64,000 nt of DNA, taken from Liminaster sp964567855. GTDB lineage: Bacteria; Bacteroidota; Bacteroidia; Bacteroidales; UBA3663. Shown here in pieces: positions 55,665 to 63,944 of the stretch (position 1 is its first letter; the number at the start of each line of letters is the position of its first letter). The position numbers and the translations under genes are program-made. The stretch is from contig CAZMOE010000008.1 in NCBI GenBank assembly GCA_964567855.1, forward strand, positions 31,220 through 95,219, written 5' to 3'. The notes below the pieces were generated by a model. It made no database searches. It was not told the DNA's origin and saw only the letters and a list, made by a program, of their open reading frames with translations.

Positions 55665-56936
55665 ATGAAAGCATTAATGTTTGGCTGGGAATGGCCCCCT
55701 CACATCCTCGGTGGTCTCGGACCTGCATCGTACGGTATCGTACGGGGCGTCGTCAACACAGGAGAATGTGATGTGACCTTTGTGCTTCCCAAGCCGCAAG
55801 GTGACGAAAAGAAAGATTTCGTCCACATCATCGGAGCCTCCAATACACCCGTTGTATGGAAAGATGTCGACTGGAATTATGTCCAACAACGGTATGGCTA
55901 TTGCATGGATCCGCAGGAATACTTCGATTTGCGCAACTGCATCTATGCAGATTTTAATTATTTGCATACCAACGACCTGGGATGTATTGAATTTTCCGGC
56001 CGATACCCGAAGAACCTGCTGGAAGAGATTAACAATTATTCTATCGTGGCCGGCGTCATTGCCCGCAAGGAAAGCTTCGACATTATTCACGCCCATGACT
56101 GGCTGACCTACCCTGCCGGCATCCATGCCAAACAGGTTTCCGGCAAACCATTGTGCATCCACGTGCATGCCACCCAATACGACCGTACACGCGGCATGTG
56201 CGATGCGGGCGATCCGACCTTCATCATCGAAAAAGACGGCATGGATCATGCCGATCTGATCATGTGTGTATCCGAACTGACCCGCCGCACCGTCATCGAG
56301 AAATATCATCAGCATCCGGACAAGTGTATCGCCGTGCATAACGCCGTAGAGCCGATGAGTCCCGAAATCCTCAACATGGAGGCCAAACGTGGCACAGATG
56401 AAAAGGTAATCACGTTCCTGGGACGCATCACCGCCCAGAAAGGGTGTGAATATTTCGTGGAAGCAGCAGCCAAATGTCTGCAGAAGGCCAAGAATGCCCG
56501 CGTCGTAATGGCCGGTAACGGAGATCTAATGGAGCCCATGATCCGCCTGGTCGCCAAGAAAGGACTGGCAGACAGGTTCCACTTCACCGGCTTCCTTCGC
56601 GGCAAGCAGGTTTACGAGATGTTCAAGGTCAGCGATGTCTACGTCATGCCTTCCGTATCGGAACCGTTCGGTATCTCTCCGCTCGAAGCCATGCAATGCG
56701 GCGTGCCCAGCATCATCTCAAAGCAGTCTGGCTGTGGGGAAATCCTGAACAACTGTTTTAAATGCGACTATTGGGATATCGACGCCATGGCCGATGCCAT
56801 GTATGGCCTCATTACCTATCCGGCCCTCCATGAAAACATGAAAAGGGCAGGCATAGAAGAAGTAAACCAGATCACCTGGGAAAAGGTCGGCCGCAAAGTA
56901 GTCGATAACTACAAGAAACTCCTCGGATGGGGTTAA
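55665..56936 (+). CDS. GT4-type glycogen/alpha-glucan synthase-like glycosyltransferase
   Basis: A 423-residue GT-B enzyme. MKALMFGWEWPPHILGGLGPASYGIVRG resembles glycogen-synthase N-termini. FDIIHAHDWLTYPAGIHAKQ, TFLGRITAQKGCEYFVEAA and VMPSVSEPFGISPLEAMQCGVPSIISKQSG follow, with the conserved Glu pair of GT4 retaining enzymes. It sits between a debranching enzyme and a GH57 enzyme, which supports a role in making alpha-1,4-glucan. It could also be a maltose-phosphate or trehalose-linked synthase. Confidence 0.9.
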   Translation: MKALMFGWEWPPHILGGLGPASYGIVRGVVNTGECDVTFVLPKPQGDEKKDFVHIIGASNTPVVWKDVDWNYVQQRYGYCMDPQEYFDLRNCIYADFNYLHTNDLGCIEFSGRYPKNLLEEINNYSIVAGVIARKESFDIIHAHDWLTYPAGIHAKQVSGKPLCIHVHATQYDRTRGMCDAGDPTFIIEKDGMDHADLIMCVSELTRRTVIEKYHQHPDKCIAVHNAVEPMSPEILNMEAKRGTDEKVITFLGRITAQKGCEYFVEAAAKCLQKAKNARVVMAGNGDLMEPMIRLVAKKGLADRFHFTGFLRGKQVYEMFKVSDVYVMPSVSEPFGISPLEAMQCGVPSIISKQSGCGEILNNCFKCDYWDIDAMADAMYGLITYPALHENMKRAGIEEVNQITWEKVGRKVVDNYKKLLGWG

Positions 56937-56985
56937 AGCCGCCAAGACATTCTATCTAAAAAAATAATTAAAACCATAAATTCCA

Positions 56986-58278
56986 ATGAAAACCATTTGC
57001 CTGTTATTTGAAATTCATCAGCCGTTCCGGTTGAAAAAATACCGCTTCTACGATATCGGTGCCGATCATTATTATTTCGATGACTATGCAAACGAAGAAA
57101 TCCTGAAGCGTAATGCCTATCAAAGCTACATTCCGGCAGCCAAGATGTTGCTCGAGATGATTCACGCATCGAACAAGGCGTTTAAGGTTGCCTTATCGAT
57201 TTCCGGTGTCGTGATGGAGCAATTCGAAATGTACTGCCCGGAATTCCTCGACTGCGTGCGCGACCTCGTCGGCACGGGCTGTTGCGACCTCACCTGCGAA
57301 CCGTATTCCCACTCGCTTTCATCGATCATCGACCCCGAAGATTTCCAATACCAATGTAGACTTCAGGAAAAGATTATCTACGAGACATTCGCCTACCGCC
57401 CGCAGGTATTCGTCAATACCGGCCTCATTTATAACGATGAAATCGGTGCCGAAGTCGCTGCTTTGGGATACAAAGGCATCATCACGGAAGGCACCAAGCA
57501 TGTGCTGGGTTGGAAGAGCCCCAACTATGTCTACAATACGGCTGCCAAACATGACGTAGGCCTGCTGTTCCGCAATCAGAAACTCAGCGAGGATATCGCG
57601 CTCAACTTCCAGGGCGGACTTGACGCCGGCACTTATATCAGCTGGATTGCCAACAGCCCGGAAAACGAACAGGTTTATCTCATCGCCATGAACTTCGACG
57701 TAATCGGCGGCATCCATCCGGCTTCTACCGGCATCTTTGAATTCTTCAAAGCCCTGCCCCATTTCGCCGCAGAAAAGGGTATCGCATTCTCGACCCCGAC
57801 AGAAATATTCAAGAATATCACGCCCGTCGACACGGCCGCAGTCGGCCACCCGATCAGCTGGGACGGTTATGATAAGGATGTCAGCGCCTGGGCCGGCAAC
57901 GACCTGCAACAGGAGGCCCTGCGTGCCATCTACAGCATCAGCGAACGCCTGCGCCTCTGCGACAATCAGGTATTGAAACAGGATTTCAACTATCTGCTCA
58001 GCGCCGACCACTTCAAATTCATGAGCACCAAGAACGGCACCTACAACCCGTTCTCTCCTTATGAATCTTCATACGATGCGTTCATCAACTACATGAACGT
58101 AGTCAGCGACCTGCAGATCCGTCTGAAACAGCAATTCCCGGAAGAAGTAGAGAACGAAGAGCTGAACCCCTTGCTCCAACAAATCGAGAACCAGGGCAAA
58201 GAAATCGAAAAGCTCTCTACCAAACTGGCCAAGGCCAATGCTGCGCTTGAAAAGGCAAAGGCGGCCAAAAAGAAGTAA
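56986..58278 (+). CDS. GH57 family alpha-amylase/glucanotransferase with coiled-coil tail
   Basis: A 430-residue protein. KTICLLFEIHQPFRLK, LSISGVVMEQFEM, LVGTGCCDLTCEPYSHSLSSI (nucleophile-type Glu block) and GIITEGTKHVLGW belong to GH57. The last ~45 residues (QQIENQGKEIEKLSTKLAKANAALEKAKAAKKK) are a lysine- and glutamate-rich coiled coil. GH57 enzymes cut or transfer alpha-1,4-glucan. It is last in the glycogen unit and is followed by a perfect terminator. Confidence 0.94.
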   Translation: MKTICLLFEIHQPFRLKKYRFYDIGADHYYFDDYANEEILKRNAYQSYIPAAKMLLEMIHASNKAFKVALSISGVVMEQFEMYCPEFLDCVRDLVGTGCCDLTCEPYSHSLSSIIDPEDFQYQCRLQEKIIYETFAYRPQVFVNTGLIYNDEIGAEVAALGYKGIITEGTKHVLGWKSPNYVYNTAAKHDVGLLFRNQKLSEDIALNFQGGLDAGTYISWIANSPENEQVYLIAMNFDVIGGIHPASTGIFEFFKALPHFAAEKGIAFSTPTEIFKNITPVDTAAVGHPISWDGYDKDVSAWAGNDLQQEALRAIYSISERLRLCDNQVLKQDFNYLLSADHFKFMSTKNGTYNPFSPYESSYDAFINYMNVVSDLQIRLKQQFPEEVENEELNPLLQQIENQGKEIEKLSTKLAKANAALEKAKAAKKK

Positions 58279-58314
58279 GTCTGTCTGTTTGAATGACAGA
58301 AACGCTAATTCAAA

Positions 58315-58374
58315 ATAAAAGGAAGTCCCCGCTAAAGGTTCAAACAGCCATCTTTAGCGGGGACTTCCTTTTAT
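58315..58374 (+). terminator. Perfect 23-bp terminator of the glycogen operon
   Basis: Bases 58315-58337 are an exact reverse complement of 58352-58374; the loop is 14 bases. The stem core is GGAAGTCCCCGCTAAAG, flanked by ATAAAA and TTTTAT so that it could act in both directions. The IS element begins about 40 bases after it. Confidence 0.95.
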
Positions 58375-58416
58375 CTCTGAGTACAATCTTGGCAACTTAT
58401 TGCTAACATTTACCAA

Positions 58417-59829
58417 ATTATTACTGTCCGCTAAAAATTTTTGGACGATGATAAAATTAGGGCCGATTCCATTTGCAGGAGTCAGCCCAATTTGGTTATT
58501 TTGGTTCCGCCAAAATCTCAATAACCATGGGCAAAAGTACATTTTTTTTCGGACAGCCAATATATGGTCAGTTAATAAAATCACTTGACCGTGAAAGAAT
58601 CATAGAAAAGAGCCGTCAGCACGGTGGAGAAAAATATATAAAGAGCTTTGACGGGTATAGTCATTTGCTGACAATGCTCTACGCAGTGATTGAACGCTTC
58701 GACTCACTGTGTGAAATAGAAGCTTCCATAACAGCTAAGGTGCGTAAACTGGCACATATAGGCATAGATAAGGTGCCTAAGCGCAGTACGTGTCGGACGC
58801 AAATACCAGACGCTCAGAGAAGTTCTTTGAAGACGTATACCGCGGCAAAACAAGGGCAGGCTTATCTCGGACAGCCGCAGGAACACCGGAGAAGATTGGA
58901 TTAGGCGACTTAGAATAATAGATTCGACCACTATCACGCTCTTTTCAAACACCATTTTTAAGGGAGTGGGTCGGCATCCCAAGACCGGAAAGAAAAAGGG
59001 CGGCATTAAGGTACACTCCGTCATTCATACCAATAAGGGCGTACCATGTGATGTACGGTTCACTTCTGCGACCACAAACGACTCATTTATGCTTGCGCCA
59101 AGCTATTATAACAGGAATGAAATCGTAGCTCTTGACCGAGCCTACATCAATTATGAGAAATTTGAAGAACTTACCGAGCGCAATGTGGTATACGTCACCA
59201 AAATGAAGAAAAATCTACGATATAAGGTGCTTGTTGACTACATGGAGCAGGACAAAGACGGGCTTATGGAATATCGCGAGCAAATAGTCGTGTTCCGAAA
59301 AGGCAAAATTAGCCATATTGCGCGTATCATAACTTATGTGGACCTCAAAAAAGGCAAACAACCGAAATTGATACAGCCGCTAACCCACGACTTTGATATG
59401 TCATTAGAGACTATTGTGGCTACATATCGCCGCCGATGGCAGATAGAATCCCTATTCAAGCAAATCAAGCAAAATTTCCCTCTCAGATACTTCTACGGCG
59501 AGAGCGCAAACGCAATCAAAATCCAGATATGGGTTACTCTGATAGCAAATCTGTTGATTTCACTGCTCCAAAGTTCTCTGACACGTTCATTGAGCTTCTC
59601 CGGATTAGCCAAAATGCTGCGGCTGGTGCTGATGTACTACCTTAATCTGGAAAAATTCTTCAATCAACTCGACGCCGACCTGAAAATAATACTTGCCGAC
59701 GCCTCTGAATCACCACCCGAGATTGCTGATAAAGAGTAATAGGGGCTTATCTCATACAACAATCAAGACCAACTTCTATCTTTCAAGAGGTTGGACTCGA
59801 TACTTTATGGTTTTCCGGACAGTAATAAT
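58417..59829 (+). mobile_element. IS4-family insertion sequence (DUF4372 type), decayed
   Basis: Terminal inverted repeats are ATTATTACTGTCCG at 58417-58430 and its exact complement CGGACAGTAATAAT at 59816-59829. They bound a single transposase gene of the Bacteroidota DUF4372 plus DDE class. I could not recognise a convincing target-site duplication. The copy is about 1.4 kb and its transposase is broken, so it can move only with help. Confidence 0.88.
58527..59739 (+). pseudogene. IS4 transposase, broken by two small deletions
   Basis: The frame starts MGKSTFFFGQPIYGQLIK at 58527 with the DUF4372 N-terminal domain, then leaves the expected path at VPKRST near 58790. One base appears missing there, since the next frame continues SDANTRRSEKFFEDVYRG. 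A second loss of about 10 bases near 58850 shifts again into ISDSRRNTGEDWIRRLRIIDSTTITLFSN, then to the intact DDE half (GVGRHPKTGKKKGGIKVHSVIH, LALDRAYINYEKFEEL and YRRRWQIESLFKQIKQNFPLRYF). The broken gene therefore consists of three frames. Confidence 0.9.
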
Positions 59830-59859
59830 TGGATATTTCAGAAATTGTGTGTATATTTG
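59829..59859 (+). promoter_or_regulatory. Promoter at the right edge of the IS element
   Basis: TTG (59829-59831), a 20-base spacer, and TATATTTG (59852-59859): both promoter elements at standard spacing. The -33 TTG touches the last base of the IS inverted repeat. A start site near 59866 would transcribe the nested hairpins and the two genes that follow. Confidence 0.65.
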
Positions 59860-59922
59860 CGCAAACATTCAGAGGAATGTATAACATCTAAATCAATCAT
59901 AAGAAGCGTTTTGCTTATCTTG

Positions 59923-60042
59923 CTATTGAAAACCTGAGAAATTTTCTACGAGTGCAAGAGATAACAAGGCGGTTCTCACGCTATAGCGTGGGCTGCTCTT
60001 TTCATATCTTGCACTCAAAGGCTTTCTCAGGGCCATCAATAG
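59923..60042 (+). ncRNA. Nested three-stem leader RNA of unknown class
   Basis: Four pairings nest without crossing: CTATTGA with TCAATAG (outer ends, 59923 and 60042), CCTGAGAAA with TTTCTCAGG, GAGTGCAAGA with TCTTGCACTC, and an apical CACGC-TATA-GCGTG hairpin. It lies in the leader downstream of a complete promoter and upstream of two unknown genes. A recognised Rfam class is not evident to me. Confidence 0.6.
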
Positions 60043-60047
60043 GAGGT

Positions 60048-60104
60048 ATGGTAAACCAGTCCACGTTTCTTTTTAATAATGGTCGATGGGACTGTAAGAC
60101 CTAA
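60048..60104 (+). CDS. Possible 18-residue leader peptide
   Basis: ATG 60048 follows AGGAGGT by one base, a good ribosome-binding site for this phylum, and encodes MVNQSTFLFNNGRWDCKT before TAA. It starts 5 bases after the outer stem of the nested RNA and ends 14 bases before the next gene. Translation could interact with the RNA fold; this is inference only. Confidence 0.35.
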   Translation: MVNQSTFLFNNGRWDCKT

Positions 60105-60118
60105 AACATTATAAAACA

Positions 60119-60562
60119 ATGCAAATACCGCGTAAACAGTATTGGCTAAGTTCACAACTTTTCGCCATTCTGCCGAGTTATTCATTTACGGCTCAAGCAG
60201 AAAACAGCACTTTTTTGAAAGAGCTGTTCGAACAAATCAACAAAGTCATTGCAGGAAACAGTACAAGTCCCAATGACCCAAAAGCGGCTTTTTCGCTAAA
60301 TGAAGACGCCAAGACCCTCACTCTTCTCTTTGAGCGTAACAAATCTTTACCAGGTCAGGATAGAGACACCTTCGAAATGATTGCAACTATGCTCCCCCAA
60401 CGCCTTAATTCAAACTGTCTACATTACGTTAACGGAGCAGTCATTGGCCCACAATTCATTAATCAGCCCCAAGAATATGGCTATAAAATTATAGTTATCG
60501 TAAAAGGGACTGACAGGCAGTTCGTGTTCGAATATCCATCATCAATATTAAGTCTAAAGTAA
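60119..60562 (+). CDS. Hypothetical protein, first of an overlapping pair
   Basis: A 147-residue protein without a family I recognise. Its start (MQIPRKQYWLSSQLFAILPSYSFTAQA) could be a weak signal or a hydrophobic lead. The body is mixed alpha/beta with SLNEDAKTLTLLFERN and YGYKIIVIVKGTDRQFVFEYPSS. Its TAA shares one base with the ATG of the next gene, so the two are coupled. Function unknown. Confidence 0.75.
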   Translation: MQIPRKQYWLSSQLFAILPSYSFTAQAENSTFLKELFEQINKVIAGNSTSPNDPKAAFSLNEDAKTLTLLFERNKSLPGQDRDTFEMIATMLPQRLNSNCLHYVNGAVIGPQFINQPQEYGYKIIVIVKGTDRQFVFEYPSSILSLK

Positions 60563-60975
60563 TGGGAGTAATTAATTGTCCTGATTGTGGACGGAAAGTG
60601 TCATTAGACGCCACCGCATGTCCTCATTGCGGTTGCCCAGGGTTGCGTATCAGAGAGAAATCAGGTTGTCTGTCAGGTTCTGGTTGTCTGACTGGTCTCA
60701 TTGTTTCGGTTGTAATTATTTTTGGTGCGGTAGTAAGAGATAAATCATCCGAAGCAAAAGAACAATCCGTAGAAGTTGTTACACCCGAAGATAACGAGAC
60801 TCGTGAGACGCAAACTGTGTACGAGGATGAATATGGAAATCCTTTCAACGGCAACGATGAAGAAATAATTTCACACGATGAAATTCTTGAATCTCCAGAA
60901 TCACGTCAAGATGAAATATCTGAAATCATTGCCACCGATGAGGTCGAAAACAGTAGCGACATAAGCGAAGATTAG
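60562..60975 (+). CDS. Zinc-ribbon membrane protein of unknown function
   Basis: A 137-residue protein. Two CPxCG-like knuckles, NCPDCG and CPHCGCPG at residues 5-29, form a zinc ribbon. A single helix (SGCLTGLIVSVVIIFGAVV, about 40-58) anchors it, and the last ~75 residues are very acidic (EDNETRETQ, EDEYGNPFNGNDEEIISHDE). The layout suggests a membrane-anchored binding protein. It is translationally coupled to the upstream gene. Confidence 0.8.
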   Translation: MGVINCPDCGRKVSLDATACPHCGCPGLRIREKSGCLSGSGCLTGLIVSVVIIFGAVVRDKSSEAKEQSVEVVTPEDNETRETQTVYEDEYGNPFNGNDEEIISHDEILESPESRQDEISEIIATDEVENSSDISED

Positions 60976-60997
60976 CGTTAGTTTGTCTTTTCCGCAT

Positions 60998-61122
60998 AGA
61001 GAGTGTTACCGTACTGTTGCGGTCAGTAACAATGGCTTCGCCACCGCTCACCGAACTGCGTCCGACATGCGCTTTGTTCTGACTCGCGAGGCTGCGCCGT
61101 TGCAGAGTACGATAACACTCTT
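60998..61122 (+). repeat. Imperfect inverted repeat before the prophage remnant
   Basis: AGAGAGTGTTACCGTAC near 60998-61014 is nearly the reverse complement of GTACGATAACACTCT near 61108-61122. The outer positions add GTTGCGG opposite CCGTTGC. It sits between the zinc-ribbon gene and the remnant's ATG. Confidence 0.5.
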
Positions 61123-61127
61123 TCTTT

Positions 61128-61549
61128 ATGGAAACCATCACAATCGACTTTCACATTCCGACTTCGTGGTCGGAACTCTCGAATAAACAAGTGCGCTATG
61201 TTTATCAACTTATTGCCCAGGATTTCGCCACCGACGAAGTCAAGACCTTATGCTTGCTCCGTTGGAGCGGTACTAAGGTTATGCTCACCAAGACAACGGC
61301 TCGTTTTTACTCAAAAAGAGGAACAATCGTGCAAGTCGAACGCAGAGTGGAACGAATGACAAGGCGTTACAGGAACGACAAAGATATGTCCGTGCCTTCA
61401 ACGACACGATGCGCGAACAAATCGCCCTGCTTGATGTTGTTGATACTGGTGCGATCTATCGCTCGAAGGTTGGTGTTTCTATGACAGCCGACGGTAAATT
61501 ATTCATCGCCATAACGCTCTCAACCTTGACATTATACGCCGCGCTGTAA
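61128..61549 (+). pseudogene. Frameshifted prophage-like gene remnant
   Basis: One frame from ATG 61128 reads METITIDFHIPTSWSELSNKQVRYVYQLIA and then RWSGTKVMLTK. Its later part, after about 61330, loses coherence. In the +2 frame a separate protein continues (TNDKALQERQRYVRAFNDTMREQIALLDVVDTG, then YRSKVGVSMTADGKLF) to TAA at 61549. These look like fragments of two Bacteroidota phage structural-type proteins joined by deletion. I recognise the pattern but cannot name a family, and I saw no intact copy nearby. Confidence 0.6.
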
Positions 61550-61587
61550 AAATACCTATTCTCCTTGAGACCTTATCGTTTTTTTAA

Positions 61588-61620
61588 ACTTTCCAAATAG
61601 AAGTGCAATTTCTTGGGAAT
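61588..61620 (+). repeat. Left arm of an inverted repeat enclosing hipBA
   Basis: ATAGAAGTGCAATTTCTTG (61597-61615) is an exact 19-base match, inverted, to 63437-63455. The partly matching flank ACTTTCnAn (61588-61596) extends the similarity to about 28 bases. It lies 64 bases beyond the hipA stop. Confidence 0.85.
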
Positions 61621-61678
61621 TTATTTTTGTTTATACATCACCAACCAGACTATAAATCTATTGAGTCACAACCCTTTG

Positions 61679-62959
61679 CTATAATCTCAACATCATATTC
61701 GACTTAACGGCATCAATCATCTCAGAAGGCACACCACATTCTTTGGCCATATCTTCCCACCGTGAGACTATTTCACAGACTTCATCGATGATTGGCGCTG
61801 CATCTTTGATATTATTCTGAGACGCAAATCCCAACAAATCTTCTCTGACAATGTTGTCGAACTTTCCATTGATGGACATTTGATGTGTTGCCGTCCAGCC
61901 ACCATGAGGGTTATAAGCATACCCCATATCATACGCAGGAGAAAGCTGCCATTTACCATCTTCTTCCATCAAGAAAGAGATATTCTTGGTGTGGTCATCC
62001 TGGTTACGAACCACCACATTGAATACCATCCGACGAAACATCTCCTTTGCCTCCGAATAAGACAATCTCAGTTTACGCATGACGTTGAAGGCCTGCTCAT
62101 AGGAATATGTGCGATGAAGCCGATAATCATAATGTGCTATTCCGCATAAAGTTTGCATATGAACTTTCTTTCCTGCCTTGCGGTCAAAACGCTTGGTGAG
62201 GAAGTGAGCCCTCCCGTTTTCTTCTATCAGGAAGCACTCTGTCATTTCAATGCCACAAGCTTTGGCCAGCTTGTAGAATGAGTACTCCAGTCGTCCGTAG
62301 TTCTCTGTTTCTCGAAACCCCACTTTGGCAGATACCCCGTCAAGTTTTATCAAATAATAATCGAATCCCGCCGGTGCTTCTACTTGGCCAGAACGAACTT
62401 CACCTGTTTCCTTGTTGTAGGCAATGATGGCCTTAGCTCGCTGACCACCGGCAGAGGTTCCCAGACGCAATATCTCAGCAATAGCAGTTTTCTTGTCATC
62501 CGCCAAATTAGTAGCGAAAGATGATTTCTCTGAGAGGGCCTCTTTTGCAACTTCAACCAATTTATCTATCTCAATTTTTATATTCGGATTGTATGAGATA
62601 TCTGTTGCTGGTTCAAATTCCAATGCTCCCATACAGCGTTTGCCAAGGAAACACAGTGACTCAATAGGATTACCACTTGTACGTCCTGTCAGTGCTAACC
62701 AATTTTCAAACAAGGCTCGTCCATACGTATCGGGAAGGGAGTCGGCTAACATACCGGGCAAACCTTGGAAAGTGTCTCTACCCAAACTGGCAAAGGAATA
62801 AATTCTGCCTTTTTGAACCGGCATCATGAATGGTGATGGTTCCAAACCTCTACCAATGAAATTATGATCATACTCAAATCGGGCAACATCATATCTGTCA
62901 TCCCAGTTGAATGTACCTACAGGTATGCCAAACATTCTGACTTTCGCAACATTTACCAT
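61679..62959 (-). CDS. hipA: HipA-family serine/threonine kinase toxin
   Basis: A 426-residue HipA with its N-terminal couple_hipA domain (FGIPVGTFNWDDRYDVARFEY, LPGMLADSLPDTYGRALF). The kinase part has the nucleotide loop GTSAGGQRAKA (about 167-177). NVVVRNQDDHTKN carries the catalytic Asp (321-322), and SPAYDMGY the DFG-like Asp344. HipA phosphorylates a synthetase (GltX in E. coli) and causes dormancy. It overlaps the hipB start region by 7 bases and is flanked by inverted repeats. Confidence 0.93.
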   Translation of the reverse strand: MVNVAKVRMFGIPVGTFNWDDRYDVARFEYDHNFIGRGLEPSPFMMPVQKGRIYSFASLGRDTFQGLPGMLADSLPDTYGRALFENWLALTGRTSGNPIESLCFLGKRCMGALEFEPATDISYNPNIKIEIDKLVEVAKEALSEKSSFATNLADDKKTAIAEILRLGTSAGGQRAKAIIAYNKETGEVRSGQVEAPAGFDYYLIKLDGVSAKVGFRETENYGRLEYSFYKLAKACGIEMTECFLIEENGRAHFLTKRFDRKAGKKVHMQTLCGIAHYDYRLHRTYSYEQAFNVMRKLRLSYSEAKEMFRRMVFNVVVRNQDDHTKNISFLMEEDGKWQLSPAYDMGYAYNPHGGWTATHQMSINGKFDNIVREDLLGFASQNNIKDAAPIIDEVCEIVSRWEDMAKECGVPSEMIDAVKSNMMLRL

Positions 62960-63306
62960 TCTGATTCTTCCTTATTTACATTATTAATAAGTCGCCCTAC
63001 TGCCCGTTGGCGTCGATGCTTATTCGCATTGGATTGTACCAGTTCATAATATTCACTCGGACTTAGCTGTTCTTCATCAACCAGTGGCTGAAGCACATCG
63101 AGTTTACCCAATGTGCGTAAAATTCTGAGAAAAGAATCGAAAGACTTAATTTCTCCTTTTTCTATCTTCTTCAGTGAGGAAAGAGATACTCCAGCAGTAT
63201 TTGCAAGACTCTGCTGGGTGATATTCTGTCTCAGTCTGATAGTCTTCAAATAATTGCCTATCCTATCAAGGATTATAGCGTCTGCGAGCATGTAAATATC
63301 ATCCAT
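62953..63306 (-). CDS. hipB: HipB-like HTH antitoxin
   Basis: A 117-residue XRE-type protein. IGNYLKTIRLRQNITQQSLANTAGVSLSSLKKIEKGEIKSFDSFLRILRTLG is a Cro/C1-type helix-turn-helix with extension (residues 16-67). The C-terminal tail (LSPSEYYELVQSNANKHRRQRAVGRLINN) could contact HipA. It precedes and overlaps hipA by 7 bases, the classical hipBA order, with HipB expected to autorepress. Confidence 0.9.
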   Translation of the reverse strand: MDDIYMLADAIILDRIGNYLKTIRLRQNITQQSLANTAGVSLSSLKKIEKGEIKSFDSFLRILRTLGKLDVLQPLVDEEQLSPSEYYELVQSNANKHRRQRAVGRLINNVNKEESEW

Positions 63307-63334
63307 AATAGTTTATTATTGAACCTTTACGGTG

Positions 63335-63342
63335 CAAAAATA
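63335..63342 (-). promoter_or_regulatory. -7 box (TATTTTTG) for hipBA
   Basis: Minus-strand TATTTTTG ends 28 bases before the hipB ATG and lies inside the inverted-repeat boundaries, so the promoter travels with the module. Confidence 0.55.
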
Positions 63343-63436
63343 CGAATAATCGTTTAAATGAGAACTATTATAGAAGATATATTTTAGATAGATTTGATTT
63401 TTTGCTTTTTAAAGGTTCTTCGATGTGAATATCTCT

Positions 63437-63464
63437 CAAGAAATTGCACTTCTATCTTGAAAGT
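63437..63464 (-). repeat. Right arm of the inverted repeat enclosing hipBA
   Basis: CAAGAAATTGCACTTCTAT (63437-63455), the reverse complement of the left arm, 131 bases upstream of the hipB start. Its outer flank CTTGAAAGT continues the partial match. The distance between outer exact ends is 1859 bases. The sequence from 63465 to 63704 has no gene I can support. Confidence 0.85.
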
Positions 63465-63704
63465 ATACATTAAATATGTCAGATCTAACCCAATAGAATT
63501 ACTCACATTTCACTGCCACCTATTAGTTTCTCTTGTGTTCGTTATTTTACCTACAAATTCGATTATATATGTCTACAAGGATGTTTCATTTAAAATAACT
63601 GTTTCTGTTTTCTCAAATTAACATGGATATACATCTGTGTGGTAGAGAATCAAATGTCGAACAGATTGTGGGGATAATTCACGATTGAGACGATTAGTAA
63701 AAAA

Positions 63705-63786
63705 AGAACATATGTTCATGAGCCATTTAAGTTAACTTCATTGGCAAAGTAAGTTAACTTAAATGGCCGATGAACATATGTTCGTG
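63705..63786. repeat. Nested palindrome array (symmetric double operator-like element)
   Basis: GAACATATGTTC (63707-63718), AAGTTAACTT (63730-63739), AAGTTAACTT (63752-63761) and GAACATATGTTC (63773-63784). Each is itself a perfect palindrome, and the whole array is a large inverted repeat with spacers of 11, 12 and 11 bases. Only three positions inside the two 11-base spacers fail to pair. This could be a cluster of dimer-binding sites or a cruciform/recombination site. Confidence 0.75.
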
Positions 63787-63944
63787 AAAAGGGGTACTTT
63801 TTGCGGTTTTACAGTACTTAAACCTATGATTTATTTTTCACTCCAATTGATGTTGTTTCCTAAATTCCTTCACACCTGCCGAAAGGTCCTCCTAAAAAAC
63901 TTTACAGGGACCTAAAATATCTCCTCCGACTCAATCCTCGTTTA

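Noticed and set aside
58417..59829. Target-site duplication for the IS4 element
   Set aside because: Bases adjoining the inverted repeats are themselves inverted, not directly repeated, so no duplication can be claimed.
63394..63621. 75-codon rightward frame next to hipBA
   Set aside because: Low-complexity, AT-rich content crossing the right inverted-repeat arm; no recognisable protein pattern.
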